This document shows, in pieces, positions 31,890 through 45,639 of a stretch of 64,000 nucleotides of DNA (position 1 is the first letter of the stretch; the number at the start of each line of letters is the position of its first letter). The stretch covers positions 7,286,041-7,350,040 of the forward strand of contig NC_044011.1 in the NCBI RefSeq assembly GCF_900496995.4. Direction: 5' to 3'. Source of the DNA: Aquila chrysaetos chrysaetos (Eukaryota > Chordata > Aves > Accipitriformes > Accipitridae). The notes beneath the pieces were generated by a model. That model did not search any database, was not told the DNA's origin, and saw only the letters and a program-made list of their open reading frames with translations. A program made the translations under genes and the position numbers.

Positions 31890-34800
31890 ACATGTAGTTA
31901 GTTTTTGTTCATATGTTAGAGCTCTGAAAGGAAATCTACTCTCGTTTAGCTAATATGGTTATTGTGGTTTCTCAAATCTCACCACATGTGAGTTTTCTGC
32001 CACCACTAATTAAGGAAAGAAAATATTGAAAGATAAGGAAAACAAAACCACCATCTGAGTTATTCCAGAATCCACGTTTCTTCTGGAATGACTCAGGATT
32101 TGGGGTTTTTATAATTCTCAAAGAAAGGCAGCATGCACATACCCATGCAGTTCCATCCTGCTTTAATGTTCATTCAGTTAAATTTAGATCAGTCTATTCT
32201 GATTCAAAAATCTGGCCATCAGCTGAGGGTCTGGTGTCTCCATCATTCTTTCAGACTACAAAATGTAAACTGTACATTTACATTCAGGTTGTTTGTATTA
32301 CCCATTTAATTTTTTTTAACGTTATCATCCCATATTATCAATATATTTTTTATAATTAATTCTTTCAAACTTTCCTCCTTTTGTTCGCATCTGGCTTTTC
32401 ATTCCTTGTCAAACATGCTTTTTCTGGTTTTGGTATTTCTGTATTTAGTTTTTTGTTCTCCCTATTTCTTCCTCTTTCTTTGTTCAGCTTTTCTAGATTT
32501 CTCTTATTTCCACCTCTTGTTGTCTTCCCAATTTCTCTCCAACATTACGTTTTGTAGCACCATTCACTTGCTTCCCCTTTGATCTTTTTTGTTCACTTTT
32601 TCAGCCTCACTGCCACCTGATGCCATCTATCCCCTTGTGTCAGACAGAGCCCTCCTCATGCATTATGAGGTGTCAGGGACTGAAATAACATGATCCCAGC
32701 ACTGACATCTGTCCCACATTGACTGGCATCCATCAATGTTTTAATTACTTGATCACCTCTGTCAAACCAGTTAGAGAAGACAGAGCCCTCCTAAGGCCTT
32801 CTAGGGGGGTTTTGCCATGGGAGCAAATAGGGCTCGGGAGATTAAACGGGTAAGGGTTGTAAACAGAGCGCTTTGGGAAGGAGAGGGACTGCATAATCAG
32901 TGTTTAGCTCTCACCCCTAGCCAAAGACATGTGATTGCATTTGTAAAACCTCACAATCCATCAGTTTTCTTCCACAAAGGCACTTGCTATTTAATTTGAA
33001 AATGGAGGGAGACTAAAAAAAATTTATGGGAAACAGTTTGCTGGTCATGTGAAAAAGGTAAAGATTCAGAGGTGATTTCTTCTCAGACTGAACATGGAAT
33101 TTCTGAAGGAGGAGCACAGTCATACTCAGAGCACTCCTCTGCTTCACTGCAGCATCACTTCTTAGAACCAGCCTAGCTCCTAGCTGGCCTGGCCTCCAGA
33201 AAGAAGCATAAAGAGCACTAAGTGTATCCTCCCATTGATAATCACTGGCTTCAGAAAAGCTGGTTAAAAAAATTTTATTTTCTTGGAAAAAATGTTGATG
33301 AAAAAAAAAGCTTTAAAAAAAAATTGTTGTATTTTTGATGGAAGTTTGTATAGCAAAAATGCCAGTTTAGAAAAAGCACCAAGATGCACATGGTTATTAT
33401 ATGGTTGTTTATGCTTTTATTCTCTTTCATAGTCTGAGTTTACCAATCAGACTACATTTCCTAGCTTTGGATGGAGAAAGTAGGCAATGAGTAATGTCAT
33501 TCCATGGTCTAAGGTGTCACAGAAACCTAAACAGGAAAAGGATTGGAATTCATGATCACCCAGATGTTTTCTTTTCCTCGGTGTGAAGAGGTTGCTTTCA
33601 TTGCAAATGTCCTTTCTGAGGTCATGGAGGGGGAAAGTGGCTTCATTCCTGTGTCTCCCCTGCCCAGTGGAGATACACATATCAGAAGTACCTATTACAA
33701 CATTCTTTGATCCCATCTGGGTCAATGAATCCATGAAACCAAGCCCATGTTACTGCAACGTTTACACAATAAGTCATTGTAAGACCAAACTTAACACAGC
33801 AGCTACACTGAAAGACTTAAAACCAGATTCCTGCTAATTTTTTTTAATGAAATGTATCTCTACAAAGAAGGCAAAATATTGCAAAATATTTCCAAATAAC
33901 TGCTGCCTTCTGAAGTAAGTGGTCCCTGCAAGAAAGTTCTGCTGAATTGCCTGCCAATGTATGACTAATTTACATTAGGCTGTAGAGGACAAGTGAGTTT
34001 CTGTATCAGAAATGCTGCAAACACAAGGGAAAGAGAAAAGCAGAGTTAAATATGCAGTCACTGACATAATTTCTATGTTTTTGATGCTGTAGTCAGACCA
34101 TACCAGTTGTGGTAACGTGGTTTTTTTCTTGCTCGCTCAGTCACTCATTCTCTGTTTTGTGTCTCATTGAAATAACTACCAAAGTAGTTTCTCAAAGCCT
34201 GTCATCAGTCTATACTCCCAAGCACTGACATTTCAACCTGAGTATGTTGAATTCATTGACCTGATTTCTTTTTAGAGTTGTACTTTCTTTATATGACTGT
34301 TTTTACAAAAGACCCACACCATGGAATGCCCCAGTCACCTCTCTTTCCACAGCAGTGGCCTTCATGGCCTGAGTAAAACTAAAAGACAGAGTTTAAAAAG
34401 TGCTTATATGCCTAATGATGCAATTGGTTGTTTAGTATGGAAATTTAAAGGCACCTGGGATCCTGGCTCCCACCTAAAACCACAAATGCTGAAATGGAAG
34501 AATGAAATTTGAAATTGTGTCTGCACAAAATACAGTCCCTGCATGGGCTGGATACAGCTTAAAGAATATTTCTTTCCTCCTGTGTGGACCAAGATGCAGT
34601 GTGAGCTTTTCAGCTCATGGACTGTGATTTCCCCAATTGTAAAGACAAATTGGATGGTTTGGCTGGCCACTTCAATGAGACAATGACTCCTTCATTTTAC
34701 TTCTACACCATAATGCAGGCTGTAACCACTAACCACACCAATGATCTGAGGCAACCCAGAGAAAAACTCCCACAAGAGATTGCTCTGCAAGGAGGAAAAT

Positions 34801-35763
34801 TTCCTTCCAGGTCGTCTGCACAGAGGGAATTACTGTTCCTAAACAGTCACCACTGAGATGCCACTTGTGCAGACTGGTGTAGGAAGGAAGTTGTGCCCTA
34901 ATCACAGATCCTCTCTATGGTCAGATGTGGAACAGTGAGATAATCAAGCACATGTTTAAATCATTCTGCTTTTAATAAGCTTTAAACGTATTGGGTACTT
35001 AACTCTTACTGCAGTCAGCAGAAGCTAGGTACCTCAGTCCCTTTAGAGGCTTGAGGATACCCATGAATTTCCATGTGGATTAGGAGGGAAAGTAAATGCA
35101 CATTGGGGTGCTGTGCCAAGCAGATGACAGGGAGAGCAGTTGCTGACACAGGATCCTCTGCTGTGAACAGCTAACACAGCTCTCTGAATTCATATTGCAG
35201 CAGATAGTTCACCTTTCACTTCCCTTCTAAGAGTGGGCAACTGCTGTTATCATTTGATCTCTAGGTCTTCACGCATGCAGTCACTTACTGGTGGTTAGTG
35301 CTTTGATAAAATTGATTTTTCCACTGTGATTATAGAGGTGGTTTAAAAAAAAAAAAAAAAGAAAAAAAAAAAGAAACCAAAGAAGTAACAGGAGGCACAT
35401 TACTGATCGTTTCCTCACAGAAGCAGCAAGTTGGCAACTGCTGTTGATTAATTCAGTGCTGCACAGAGAATGCAAGCATGTCCTTGCATCCCATTCCTGA
35501 GAGATGATTAGTTTGTTTCCACAAACGTAATCTAGCGCACACTAAGGGACCTGATAATGCTGTGGGGCACGTATGTTGGATAACCATGCAGCACAGCTAA
35601 ATCTACTGAAGTGATACTATAGGGCAACAGGCTGGACAGTGAAGAACAGTAGATGAGTAGCCCAGATGCCAAGGTATAACACTCCTGCCAGGTGGCACCG
35701 GTAGCAAAAAAGGAGCAGATTCAGTTATGTAGGCATTCTGGGATTGATTTGAACTTAGAGCTG
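31890..35763. other. No gene recognised
   Basis: AT-rich sequence with an A-rich tract at 35346-35376 and A-runs near 33300. No domain-bearing frame or delimited transposon was found. Confidence 0.4.
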
Positions 35764-36906
35764 TGTTGTGGGCTGACCCTGGCTGGACGCCAGGTGCCTA
35801 CCAAAGCTGCTCTATCATTCCCCTCCTCAGCTGGACAGGGGTGAGAAAATAAAATGAAAGGCTCATGCATCCAGATGAGGACAGGGAGGGATCACTCACC
35901 ACTTATGGTCATGGGCAAAAACAGACTCAACTTGGGGAAATTAGTTTAATTTATTACCAATCAAATCAGAGTAGGATAATGAGAAATAAAACCAAATCTT
36001 AAAAACACCTTTCCACACCCCTCCCTTCTCAGTCTCAACTTCACTCCTGATTTTCCTCACCTCCTCCCTGCCAGTGGCGCAGGGGGATGGGGAATGGGGG
36101 TTGGGGTCAGTTCATCACACCTTGTCTCTGCTGCTCCCTCCTCTTCAGGGGGAGGACTCCTCACTTGTCCCCTGCTCCAGCGTGGGGTCCCTCCCATGGG
36201 AGACAGTCCTCCATGAACTTTTCCAACATGAATCCTTCCCCCGGGCTGCAGTTCTTCACGAACTGCTCTAGTGTGGGTCCCTTCCATGGGCTGCAGTCCT
36301 TCAGGCACAGACTGCTCCAGCGTGGGTCCCCCACAGGGTCACAAGTCCTGCCAGAAAACCTGCTCCAGCGTGGGCTCCCCTCTCCACAGGTCTGCAGGTC
36401 CTGCCAGGAGCCTGCTCCAGCACGGCCTTCCCGTGGGGTCACAGCCTCCTTTGGGCACCCGCCTGCTCTGGCGTGGGGTCCTCCCCGGGCTGCAGGTGGA
36501 GATCTGCTCCACCGTGGACCTCCCTGGGCTGCAGGGGGACAGCCTGCCTCACCATGGTCTTCCCTATGGGCTGCAGGGAAATCTCTGCTCCAGTGCCTGA
36601 AGCACCTCCTCCCCCTGCTTCTGCACTGATCTGGGTGTCTGCAAGGTTGTTTCTTTCATGTATTCTCAGTCCTCTCTCTGGCTGCAGTTTCTGTTGCACA
36701 GGTTTCCCCCCGCCCCTTCTTAAGTATGTTCTCCCAGAGGCGTTACTACCATTGCTGATGGGCTCGGCCTTGGCCAGCAGCGGGTCCATCTTGGAGCCGG
36801 CTGGCATTGGCTTTATTGGGAATAGGGAAAGCTTCTAGCAGCTTCTTATAGAAGTCACCTCTGTAGCCCCCTGGCTACCAAAATCTTGCCACGCAAATCC
36901 AAAACA
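35764..36906 (-). mobile_element. Solo LTR of an avian ERV family, 1.14 kb, minus orientation
   Basis: Starts TGTTGTGGGCTGACCCTGG and ends AAATCCAAAACA on the plus strand, so it has TG...CA ends. The flanks are AGCTG on the left and AACTG on the right, a 5-bp target duplication with one mismatch. It is the reverse-oriented relative of the LTR at 62692-63686 and of the fragments at 4118 and 11812. Its middle (36175-36600) is a tandem array. The apparently coding frames of up to 180 residues here are shadows of that GC-rich array. No internal retroviral sequence adjoins. Confidence 0.85.
36175..36600. repeat. Tandem array inside the LTR, units of 40-52 bp
   Basis: The core CTCCAGCGTGGGGTCC and variants recurs at about 36175, 36221, 36266, 36315, 36363, 36415, 36466, 36507, 36547 and 36589. 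Units also share GGGCTGCAG and CCTGCCAG words. The plus-oriented LTR at 62.7-63.7 kb has fewer units (for example near 63110, 63160 and 63245), so copy number varies within the family. Confidence 0.85.
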
Positions 36907-37139
36907 AACTGGAAAACCAGAAACTTGTTTATGGTTCTTGGTCTTGGCAAGGAAACTTCTCCATCTGCAGCAAGTCCAAGACTTTTTAACAGGTCTCTCA
37001 ATATATCTTCCTTACCCAGTGCAAAGCTATGGCAGGTAGCTCAGGTGCCAGATGCAGTACAGCCTCCAAAGGATCCATTTATATTGCTCCAAGTTAGACT
37101 GTTTTTGAAGCCCACCCAGGCACCTTACTCATCTCTTCA
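36907..37139. other. Unassigned flank between LTR and CR1 tail
   Basis: Possibly more of a diverged CR1 body leading into the 3' end at 37140-37222. No gene seen. Confidence 0.35.
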
Positions 37140-37222
37140 TGGTATCGTCCCTGCTCATTGCAGGGGAGTTGGACTAGATGACCTTTAAAGGCCCCTTCCA
37201 ACCCAAACTATTCTATGATTGT
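37140..37222 (+). mobile_element. CR1 LINE 3' end
   Basis: GCAGGGGAGTTGGACTAGAT, then GACCTTTAAAGGCCCCTTCC and ACTATTCTATGATTG, is the typical CR1 3' terminus in plus orientation. Confidence 0.9.
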
Positions 37223-40200
37223 GTTGTGCAGCACAGAGATGTTCTTTAGTGAAGGGAAAAAGCATGGGTGTCTGTGAGGACACACCTGAGAAAGCTGGCA
37301 ACTGATAGCTACCCATGCTCGCTCCTCCCAAGGATGTTTTGGTTGCCTCCACCACTGAGATTTGGGAAAGTGTGCTACTATTAACCATTTCCTGCTTCAC
37401 TGCAGCTTCCTCCCACTTTGTTGACCAGGGTTGGCAGACATCTAAATTTGCACTGGTCCATCACTCATCCCCAGTGGGCTCTTGCTACCCTGAAGCTTTA
37501 GCGCCTATCCCAGGAATCATGACCTAGACACTAGCCCTCGCCAGGAACTGCAGCTGCTCCCTGTGGCTGCTCTCTGTGGCCTCACACAAAGCAGTCTTGG
37601 CTCTATCTGCTTCCTCCTACAAAGAGGGACAGGGAGGAACCAATCTTAACATGCCCCAGCATAGTCCCTCCCTTCAGAGAGGACCATCTGACAGATATAT
37701 TCCTTTCTCTCACCCTGAAAGCATTCTTTCTGTCCATGTTCAACTGACCTCACCAGTCTGTGTTTGGAGTCAGTGATCATGCTTCAGCTCAGCATATTTG
37801 GGCCAGCAGTCTTGTTCTTTCATCACTTCACAGGCACAACGTTCCTTTTCCTATTTCAAAGCTCTGTTTCTCCCCAAATACCTCTGACCATTGCTAGCTG
37901 AAATGCTGAAATGAGACCTGGCCCAGCCAGTTGTTTCCTTGTACCTGCTAGCAGTCATCAAGGCAGAGGTGCTGCTCCTCTGCACCTTTTGTCCATTTGT
38001 CTCAAGTATCTTCTTCCTGTTCAGTCCTGATTGCCAGGACTAAGTGCCCTAACTCTCAAGGCATACGTCACAAGAACCATTTAGCAGACTACCTTTTAAT
38101 ATCAAACATACAAAACCAGGATCCAAAACCATAATCGGTTTCTCAAAACAATGTTGGTTAAATGGAGTTTGTGTAATCCATTCCTTGACTTCTCAATGCT
38201 AGTGTAAAGTGAAGGCACATGGTCAACACACCCACCGCTAACCACTGCATTTCATTTAACATTGCAGCACTGACTCTTCAGCCCCTTCTGAATCAGAGGA
38301 GGCCTCAGTCCAGTGAGGTGTTTGGACCTCTGCCTACTTCTAAATGTGTGAATAGTCCCAAAGGTGTTTTTCAGTCAGGTTTCAAGGGACAGTTGAACCA
38401 ACACATCAGCTGCCACAGGCAGCAGTCCCCTACCTTCACCTGGGTTCTGGCACCTGCCTTCCTCTCCAGGTGGCTGGCTTAGCTTGCCAAAACAACAGAA
38501 AACTGTTCATTCTCTTTCTTCATTGGTTTGGTTTTTGTTTTTTTTCAAGTGAGGAATTTCCCCCTTGTTTAGCAAACAGAACCAACTCCTTCAGGGGTCA
38601 GGCGAAAGCCAGCGAGAAGACCCCAGACCTTGATCCTAAATATAGTTGGGTCTAACTAGCCTCCCCTCCCTCTGCTTGTGGAAAAAGTGTTCTCCTTGGT
38701 GAGAACTGTCATTCCCACACAAAATCAAGAGGGAAGGTCTCACCCACATAGGTGAGGTTTGTCCACACTAACCCACAGTGACACATGAAATCTGGAAAGG
38801 ATCCCCTAAACCTCACCCTGACCTGGTTCTGGAGAGACAATGACATCTTCCTGGCAGGACATGATGTGTTGTGTGTGCCGGTCATGCCTGGGTCACCCTG
38901 CTGCAGCTGGCACACAGAGCCATCACATCCTTCAGGAGCCCCGTTCTGCCTGTCCAACAGAAAGGGGTTTCTGTTACATTGATGTCAAGACTGGCATTCA
39001 CTGCCAAGCCAGCTCTCTGAGGATATATACATCACCCAGCTCCACGACAGGGTGTGTTCCTCATGTCCAAGTTCACACAGCAACCTACTGTCAGCCAGGG
39101 TGTCTCCAGGGGGTTGTTTTCCTTTTTCCATTCTGACATATACAGGTGTTGCACGATGCAAGCTTTACCTACTGTCTTTTGTGAGGCTGGAGTGAAAACC
39201 TGCTTCCCTGTCACCACCGCTCCCAGCACAAGCGGGAGGGGGACTTCTAGGTCTCAGCCTACATGGCTGAAAAAGAGAAGGATGTCAGGCCACTTCCCAC
39301 AGCAAATGCAAGCAGCAGGACTAGAGGGGTTTGTTCCCCTTTGGATGCTGCCAGACCTGTCCAACCAGCCTGATCCACACCACCTCTAGCATAGGCTGGC
39401 TTGTACCCTTGTCAAAGAATCCTTGCTGTTAATACTTCAGTGGTGCTAAAACAGGCAAGCAGCTTTCTCTAATACAGGATTTTTGCTGCAATTTTCCCAG
39501 TAATTTTATGTGATAAACACCACGTCTCGGCCGTGCTGGAGAAAGGGACGGAATCCTACCAGATGGGCTCAGCCAGAAGGTTCCTGAAGTGATAATGTGG
39601 GGCTGCTTAAAAAATCTAATCAATACAACAAAAGAGCTTGCACTGTGATGCTTCACTTAGTGGTGTTATTGAAGAGTAACTATGAAAGGAGCTACACTGT
39701 AATTAGTAGGTTTGTGTCCTGTGTTACTGAGATGCTACTACCTGATAACCGTGAGTTATACCTCAGAATTCAGAAGTTCCCCCAGCTTTACAGAAGTGGA
39801 ACCAATGGCAGGATTAATGACTCAGAAAACAAATTCTTGTTACGGGATGGTATTGCAATAGTAATTTATCTCCTCGTGGGTTCCTAATCATCTGAACAAG
39901 CTGCGAAGTTTCAGTGCTCAGGTAGACACTTCTCAGTGCAAGCTGGTGGTAGGTAAGGGAAAGGCTGAGCTTCAGACTCTACCCCTCTGCTCAGACGTGC
40001 CACCCTGCCCGTGAAGGAGGAGTGGGAGGCCGTGCCAACAGCTGGAGAGAAGCCCTCAAGCACTTAATGTAGATCCTGCCTGGTTAAGCGAAATGGAGGG
40101 TAAGTGTGAAGCCACTCCAGCCTGCAAAAAAAGGTGTGTGGGAAAAGCCAGTATTTTTGCAGTTCTCCCTGAGGGTTTTCTTGTGACTTTGAAGTAATTT

Positions 40201-43200
40201 TTGTTTACACTAATTTTACTTTTCCATCACAGCTGAGCGCAACAAAAACTGTAAAAGGCAAGACAGAACGTTAGACTGAAAGATTTTTAGAAGCAACAGG
40301 AGATTTGTGGTTAAAAGTTATTTTGAGTTCCTACTATAGAAGATGCCCCCTCACTGAGGGCAGCACAAGGTTTTATTCTTAAAAGCCCCCCTTTGATCCT
40401 ATGTTAAATAAAAAAGCTGCTATTTGAATAAAGAAAGAAACTTTGAGAGAGTTCAGTTTGCTATAAGCCATGTACTAAGGGTGCTTTGTTTTAGAGAGGG
40501 CTTCAGACGATTTCTGATGAAGTAGAAACCTCATTATTCTAATCATTGGAAAAGACTAGAATCAGACTTTCTTCTTTTAATAGTCATAAATGCAGAGATT
40601 GCTCACTGCCTCCAACTTTATCTTGTTATATCTGAGGTGGTAACATCCTACGTTAAACGTCTTTCGTCTTCTCTCTCTCTGCTGTCCTGCAAGGCCAGAG
40701 TGGTGTTCAGTCTGTGTTAGAGTACCTTAGTTTCCAGCTCTTGTTGAGGCTTTGAAGCTCTTGTAGACAGCAGCTTCTTCCTGGGATACTTGCCAGCCTG
40801 CTCTCTCAAGGTGGATCTCTTCTGTCCCTATCCCACTCAAATGCTTTGAACTTCAGACTGCAGTCTGAAGCACTGCTCCTGCACTAGGACTTCTAAGCAC
40901 GTCTCTGGGGTGCCCAATTCTGCCTAGCAGCCCCTCCTGAACATTTAACTCCCAGTCTGCCTTGTTCCTGCACCTCCTCCCACCCCACAACTGCTTTAAT
41001 GTACCACCAATTAAGTACAGGCCTCCACTGTTGGACTCTTCAGGAACTACATAGTGTTCTTACGGGGAAACCAAATCTTCTGCTTGAGTTGAAGGCAATT
41101 CAAGGGTTTTCTTCCAGGACCCTGAGAAGACCAGCAGATATATTAGTCAGGCCTCCCATGCACATACAGAAGTATGTTGAACTGTCTTTACTCCCATTGA
41201 GAGCGTGTTGTCTCTTTCTTTCTCCTCTCCAAATTGCTCTAAAGGCGGGATCATCACCAGGGTGGGTTTTGTTTCCTTCTGAGCAATAGCATTGCCATCT
41301 CTTCAGACCTATCCCAGACTGAAACAGTGGGCTGGCTGCAAACCATCTCACTTTCAGCAAAGTCATTGAGTTGTAATGCCAGGCCCTTGTCCTGCATCAG
41401 AGAGGAAGAGGGTGACTGGACCAGCATGGGAGGAAATCCATGTGGGCACTAGCGGTGCTCGGGGATGTAATGAACTTCACGAGCTGACAAACTGCCAGCT
41501 TGCAGCAGGTCCATCCACCTACATTCTGCAGTTGAGGACTTGGCACACAGAAACATTAAGCAGCTTAGCCAGAGTCGCCCATGAAGCCTGCGGCAGACCT
41601 GTGAGCGTACCTTGGGAGATGCAGGTCAGTGCTAGATGTCCCTTCCTTGGAACGTGTTCGGGCAAAAGTAATTTCTCCTGGTGCTGGGAGCAGAGGTGGC
41701 TGGTGGGAGCACAGCTCTGTCGGTCAGGTTTGTGGTGGTGCTCTGCAGAAACCAAGTGCAACTGGGAGCTGAGAAGGAGATGGGATGAGCAGGGGCAATG
41801 CAGGGACAATAACAGAGGGAGCGGGATCCAGTAGGAGACGCAGGGGAATAAAGGCAACAAAGGAGGTGAGGAAAGTCAGAAAGGAAGCCAAAGAGGAAAC
41901 AGACCATATACAAAGGGAAGGAGCTTGAAACAGCCAAGGGACTTTTTAAGCCACCATCTTGTGGCTACTTATGCTGTGCTTAGCATGGCTGAGTTCCCAG
42001 TCTGACAGGCCTCAGGACTAATGAATGCAGAGGGCATTTCTGAGAATAGTGGGTTTTACCTTTTCACAAACCATCAAACTAATGGGAAGGAAGAATACCC
42101 CAACCTATTGCGAATACCACTGTACAAATCTGAGAGCAAGGAAGGCTCTGCAGCACACAGCCCAAGCATGCCTCACTGTGTTCCACGAGAACTTCAGCAC
42201 AGGTCCCACACTGCCTCACCACTGACCATTCAGGCTCTAAATATACAGCAGAGGATCCTCCACTGTCCTTCATCCCTCCTTTTTGTGCCTAACTGAGACT
42301 AGATACAAATTTGTGCTTGTGTAGTTTTATCTAAACATGCAGTTTTCTGCAGGTAGAGGTTAACACAAGGCCATAAGAGATGTCAGCGTCCCTGCACTTA
42401 TTCACTTAGGTAGGTTTAACATCACACTATTAAATTCCTCTCCCCTGGTGCAACCCTGTGCATGGCGCAGGCACTGCCCCTTCCCAGCCAGAATACACGG
42501 TGGGGACCATCCTCTCGGCACCTCATGCTGGTAGGCAATACGTTGAGTGGCAAAACTCTATTTTCCCCAAAGCCCTGGCAAATACTCCACCACGTGAGAT
42601 TTTTCTGCACGGCCACGGCTTTGAGCTGGAGCATTAAATTCTATGAAATATCGTATTTGTTAAAATAATGACCACAGTTCGCTAACGATCATTCCAAATA
42701 ACTGCGTGCCCCGGCCTGGCAGTAAACAACAGACTACTGCAGTTTTAGATTAAACCCTCAGGTTAAGAACAAAAGCCAGGGGAGGAAAGGGGCAGCCATA
42801 CTCAAGAAAGTAGTCTGCCTTTAGCTATGTGGTCAGCTTATCACAGCTCACCTTCTGGACTCCTATACTGTTGGAACTAAGGAGGGAGAAAATAAGCTTT
42901 AACTGATTAGGTTTGCTTGATCTGAATAATCTCTTTGATGCTCCTACCTGTTGAAAGTTTGTTTCAATTCACTTTCCCAACCCCTCGAGGCAGCACAGGG
43001 AGGATCAAATAACAATAAAATGATTCATTAGCAGCATTTGGCTCTACTGTGCAGAAGAAAAGCTGTTGACCTGGGCAAAAGCACAGTAGTGACAAGAAAA
43101 TTTATAGATGTTATTTATTACAAAGGATCACGGAACTGGACAGTCTTCAGTTTGCTTCCCATGACCAACAGATCCTTGGTGATCAGTAAGAACATTGTTA

Positions 43201-45630
43201 TACAACAGCATGAGTCAGGATACATCCTTTTTTTTTTTTAAATTCAAAGACCACAAGAGCAAACCACAATGGGAGAGGAGCAAACGAAAAAGAAAAAGGC
43301 TGTTCTGCAAGATTTCCTGTTCCGTGATGCATGGGTAATTGGCCTATATTTGTGACCCCATTTTTCTTTCAGGTTTGAAGCTGTACTGCAGAGATTCGAT
43401 CCTTTGGTATAAAACCTGCACTGTGAAGGAGTGGGACTGGTCAATGCTGGGCACAGAGTGAGTCTTGAATGAGGCACACGGCACTCTAACTTGCATGGTT
43501 TCTAACTTAACTTCCACGCTTTCTAAATTCCACACGGCCCTGAACCAAACCTTAAATGCTACTCTTCAGCAAAAGGACAAAGGAAGACACAGAAAGAGAC
43601 AAACTGCCTCCTCTCTCAGGCACCTTTCTGAATTGCACCCAAACCTGAGCTGCTTGATAGCGCCCAAGGTGGGGTGGTGCTGGCTGTGGTGGTGAACATG
43701 CTGCAGTGCAGGAAGAGGACCTCTGCGGTTCTGCTCCCACCATCAATGAGGGAGAGTGGAGCAAGTGACTTTTATGGATCTGCCCCTAAAAATCATGCGT
43801 TTCACAGGCAGAACACCTCTTTACATGGTTTGCACTGCAAATAGGCCTCCCGTCTTTGTGCACTGCTAGAGCTGTTGTGTTACAAGGTGTTTCTGTTACA
43901 CAAAAGCAGTGAGCCAGAGCTATGGCCCATAGTCTGTATAGAGTCTATATAGAGATAGTCTATATGAGCTGCTACAGGCATGCAACTCTTCATCTTGCCC
44001 CAACAAACATATTGTCTAGCACGTCCCCTACAACACCAGGCCACAGCCAAAACCAAAGTCCACCTTCTAAATTTTTGCTTACAAATGGGATTCTGACTTT
44101 CTGCTTCAAAACCAGAGCATTCCTTACAGTTAATCTCTAATGTGCTGCTGTTATTTCTTCAGACTTCTTAATTTTTTAACTCAAATTAATCTCCCCATCT
44201 GCTGCTCCCTGCTCTAAATTGCCCAAAGTTGGTATCTGCTTCACTATCAAGAACACAGCCACACGCCCCAGGGAAGGGAGCACAGGTTCAGCCATCCCTT
44301 CGGCAGCGCAGTTTCCTGCACCAAGCACGTGGCTTTTGTGCTGGCTGTGGGCACTCTTACTGCTTCAATCAGTTTTATATAACTTGCTCTCTGCTATTAC
44401 CCACTGCCTTCTCAGCTTCAGTGTTCTTGGGGCTAGTCTCAACTCATGAGTATGTGCTTGATTTCTTTTTCTTCGTATAAACTGTATCAGTTTGGGTTCT
44501 TTCAAATTGGTACTTGGCACTCATTTCTGCTCATATTTTTAGTACCTCTCCAGAATCCTTTGCATCTTTCCACAGTTTAGCTTAATTCATTTTGATATTT
44601 AATGCAAAAGGAGCATGCATGCAAGGAATCAGTGCAGAAGAGCTACTGTGCATTAACATCATGCTAGTTTATGCTACCCTAGCTTCTCAGGTTAGATGAA
44701 ACCTATGGCCCCAATGCATTCATTTTTTTGACTGGTACTTTCAACTCCTTCAAATTAAGCACCATCAAATTAGCACACACTTATTGAAACCAGGCACTAG
44801 GGGAAGAAAAGGTATTCATGAATTTTAATTTCTCTTTTGTGGAAGAAGTCCATGAGAATTTGTCTTACTTCTCTCTGGGAAAATCAGATTTCTGATGTCA
44901 GCACCTCCCCGCATCTGTAACCACAACTTAAAGGGACCTGCAATGCAAAAACCTGCTCAAAATTCAGACTTTCTCATAGTTTTAACAGTTTCTGGTCAGG
45001 TGCCTAATTTAAAATTTCACTTACTCAATTAACTTAGTCCACTGACTGAGTGTAACTGGGGAACACCAGTTTTGCAGTGCTACAGTTAACAATAGCTGGG
45101 GGGGGGGGGTTGTCAATTTTTTATGGCAGAGTCTGTTACTTAAATCTATAATTTATTCCTTAAAGAATTATTTTAAATTTCATATTTCTCCCATTAACAT
45201 GTGCTAAACTATGAAGTTCAAGTGTACATAATTCTAATCTCCAGGATTGCTTTAGCCTCTGAAAGCCAGAACTAGTATTTTGTAATTCCCTCTCAGTTTG
45301 CTCGGAATTATTCAAACTATTTAACTTTCAATTTTATCAGTTTCCTTTTAATGAACAAAGCACAAACCTCCTACTTTGCAGTTCAAAGGAGATGAAGAAA
45401 ACATCAGTCAACATGTCAGCCACTCATTTGAGCCGCTTAACACTATAAAGCTGCCTTTTCTTACAAAGGTTGCCAGAAAAAACCCAGCCTCTGTAAAACA
45501 TTGCATAGGTAGGCAAATATCACATTGATTTCAAGGAAATGCATGTTTCAAGATTTTGCCTAACTTCATCCCTAATTCATCCACAAGCCAAAATTATTTA
45601 GACTGTCTTAAGCATCTTTATTAATGTTTA
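37223..45630. other. Long stretch without recognised gene
   Basis: About 8.4 kb of moderately GC-rich to AT-rich DNA between the CR1 tail and the GC-rich block. Open frames up to 152 residues (for example 41376-41834 +) carry no recognisable domain or splice structure. A G-run sits at about 45099. Diverged transposon sequence is possible but not identified. Confidence 0.4.
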
Positions 45631-45639
45631 GAAAGGGTT

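Noticed and set aside
36087..36838. Open frames of 109-180 residues on plus and 122 residues on minus
   Set aside because: Shadows of the tandem array inside the LTR; the same words recur every 40-52 bp.
41376..41834. 152-residue plus-strand frame
   Set aside because: No recognised domain, no splice or start support, and overlapping frames of similar length on the other strand.
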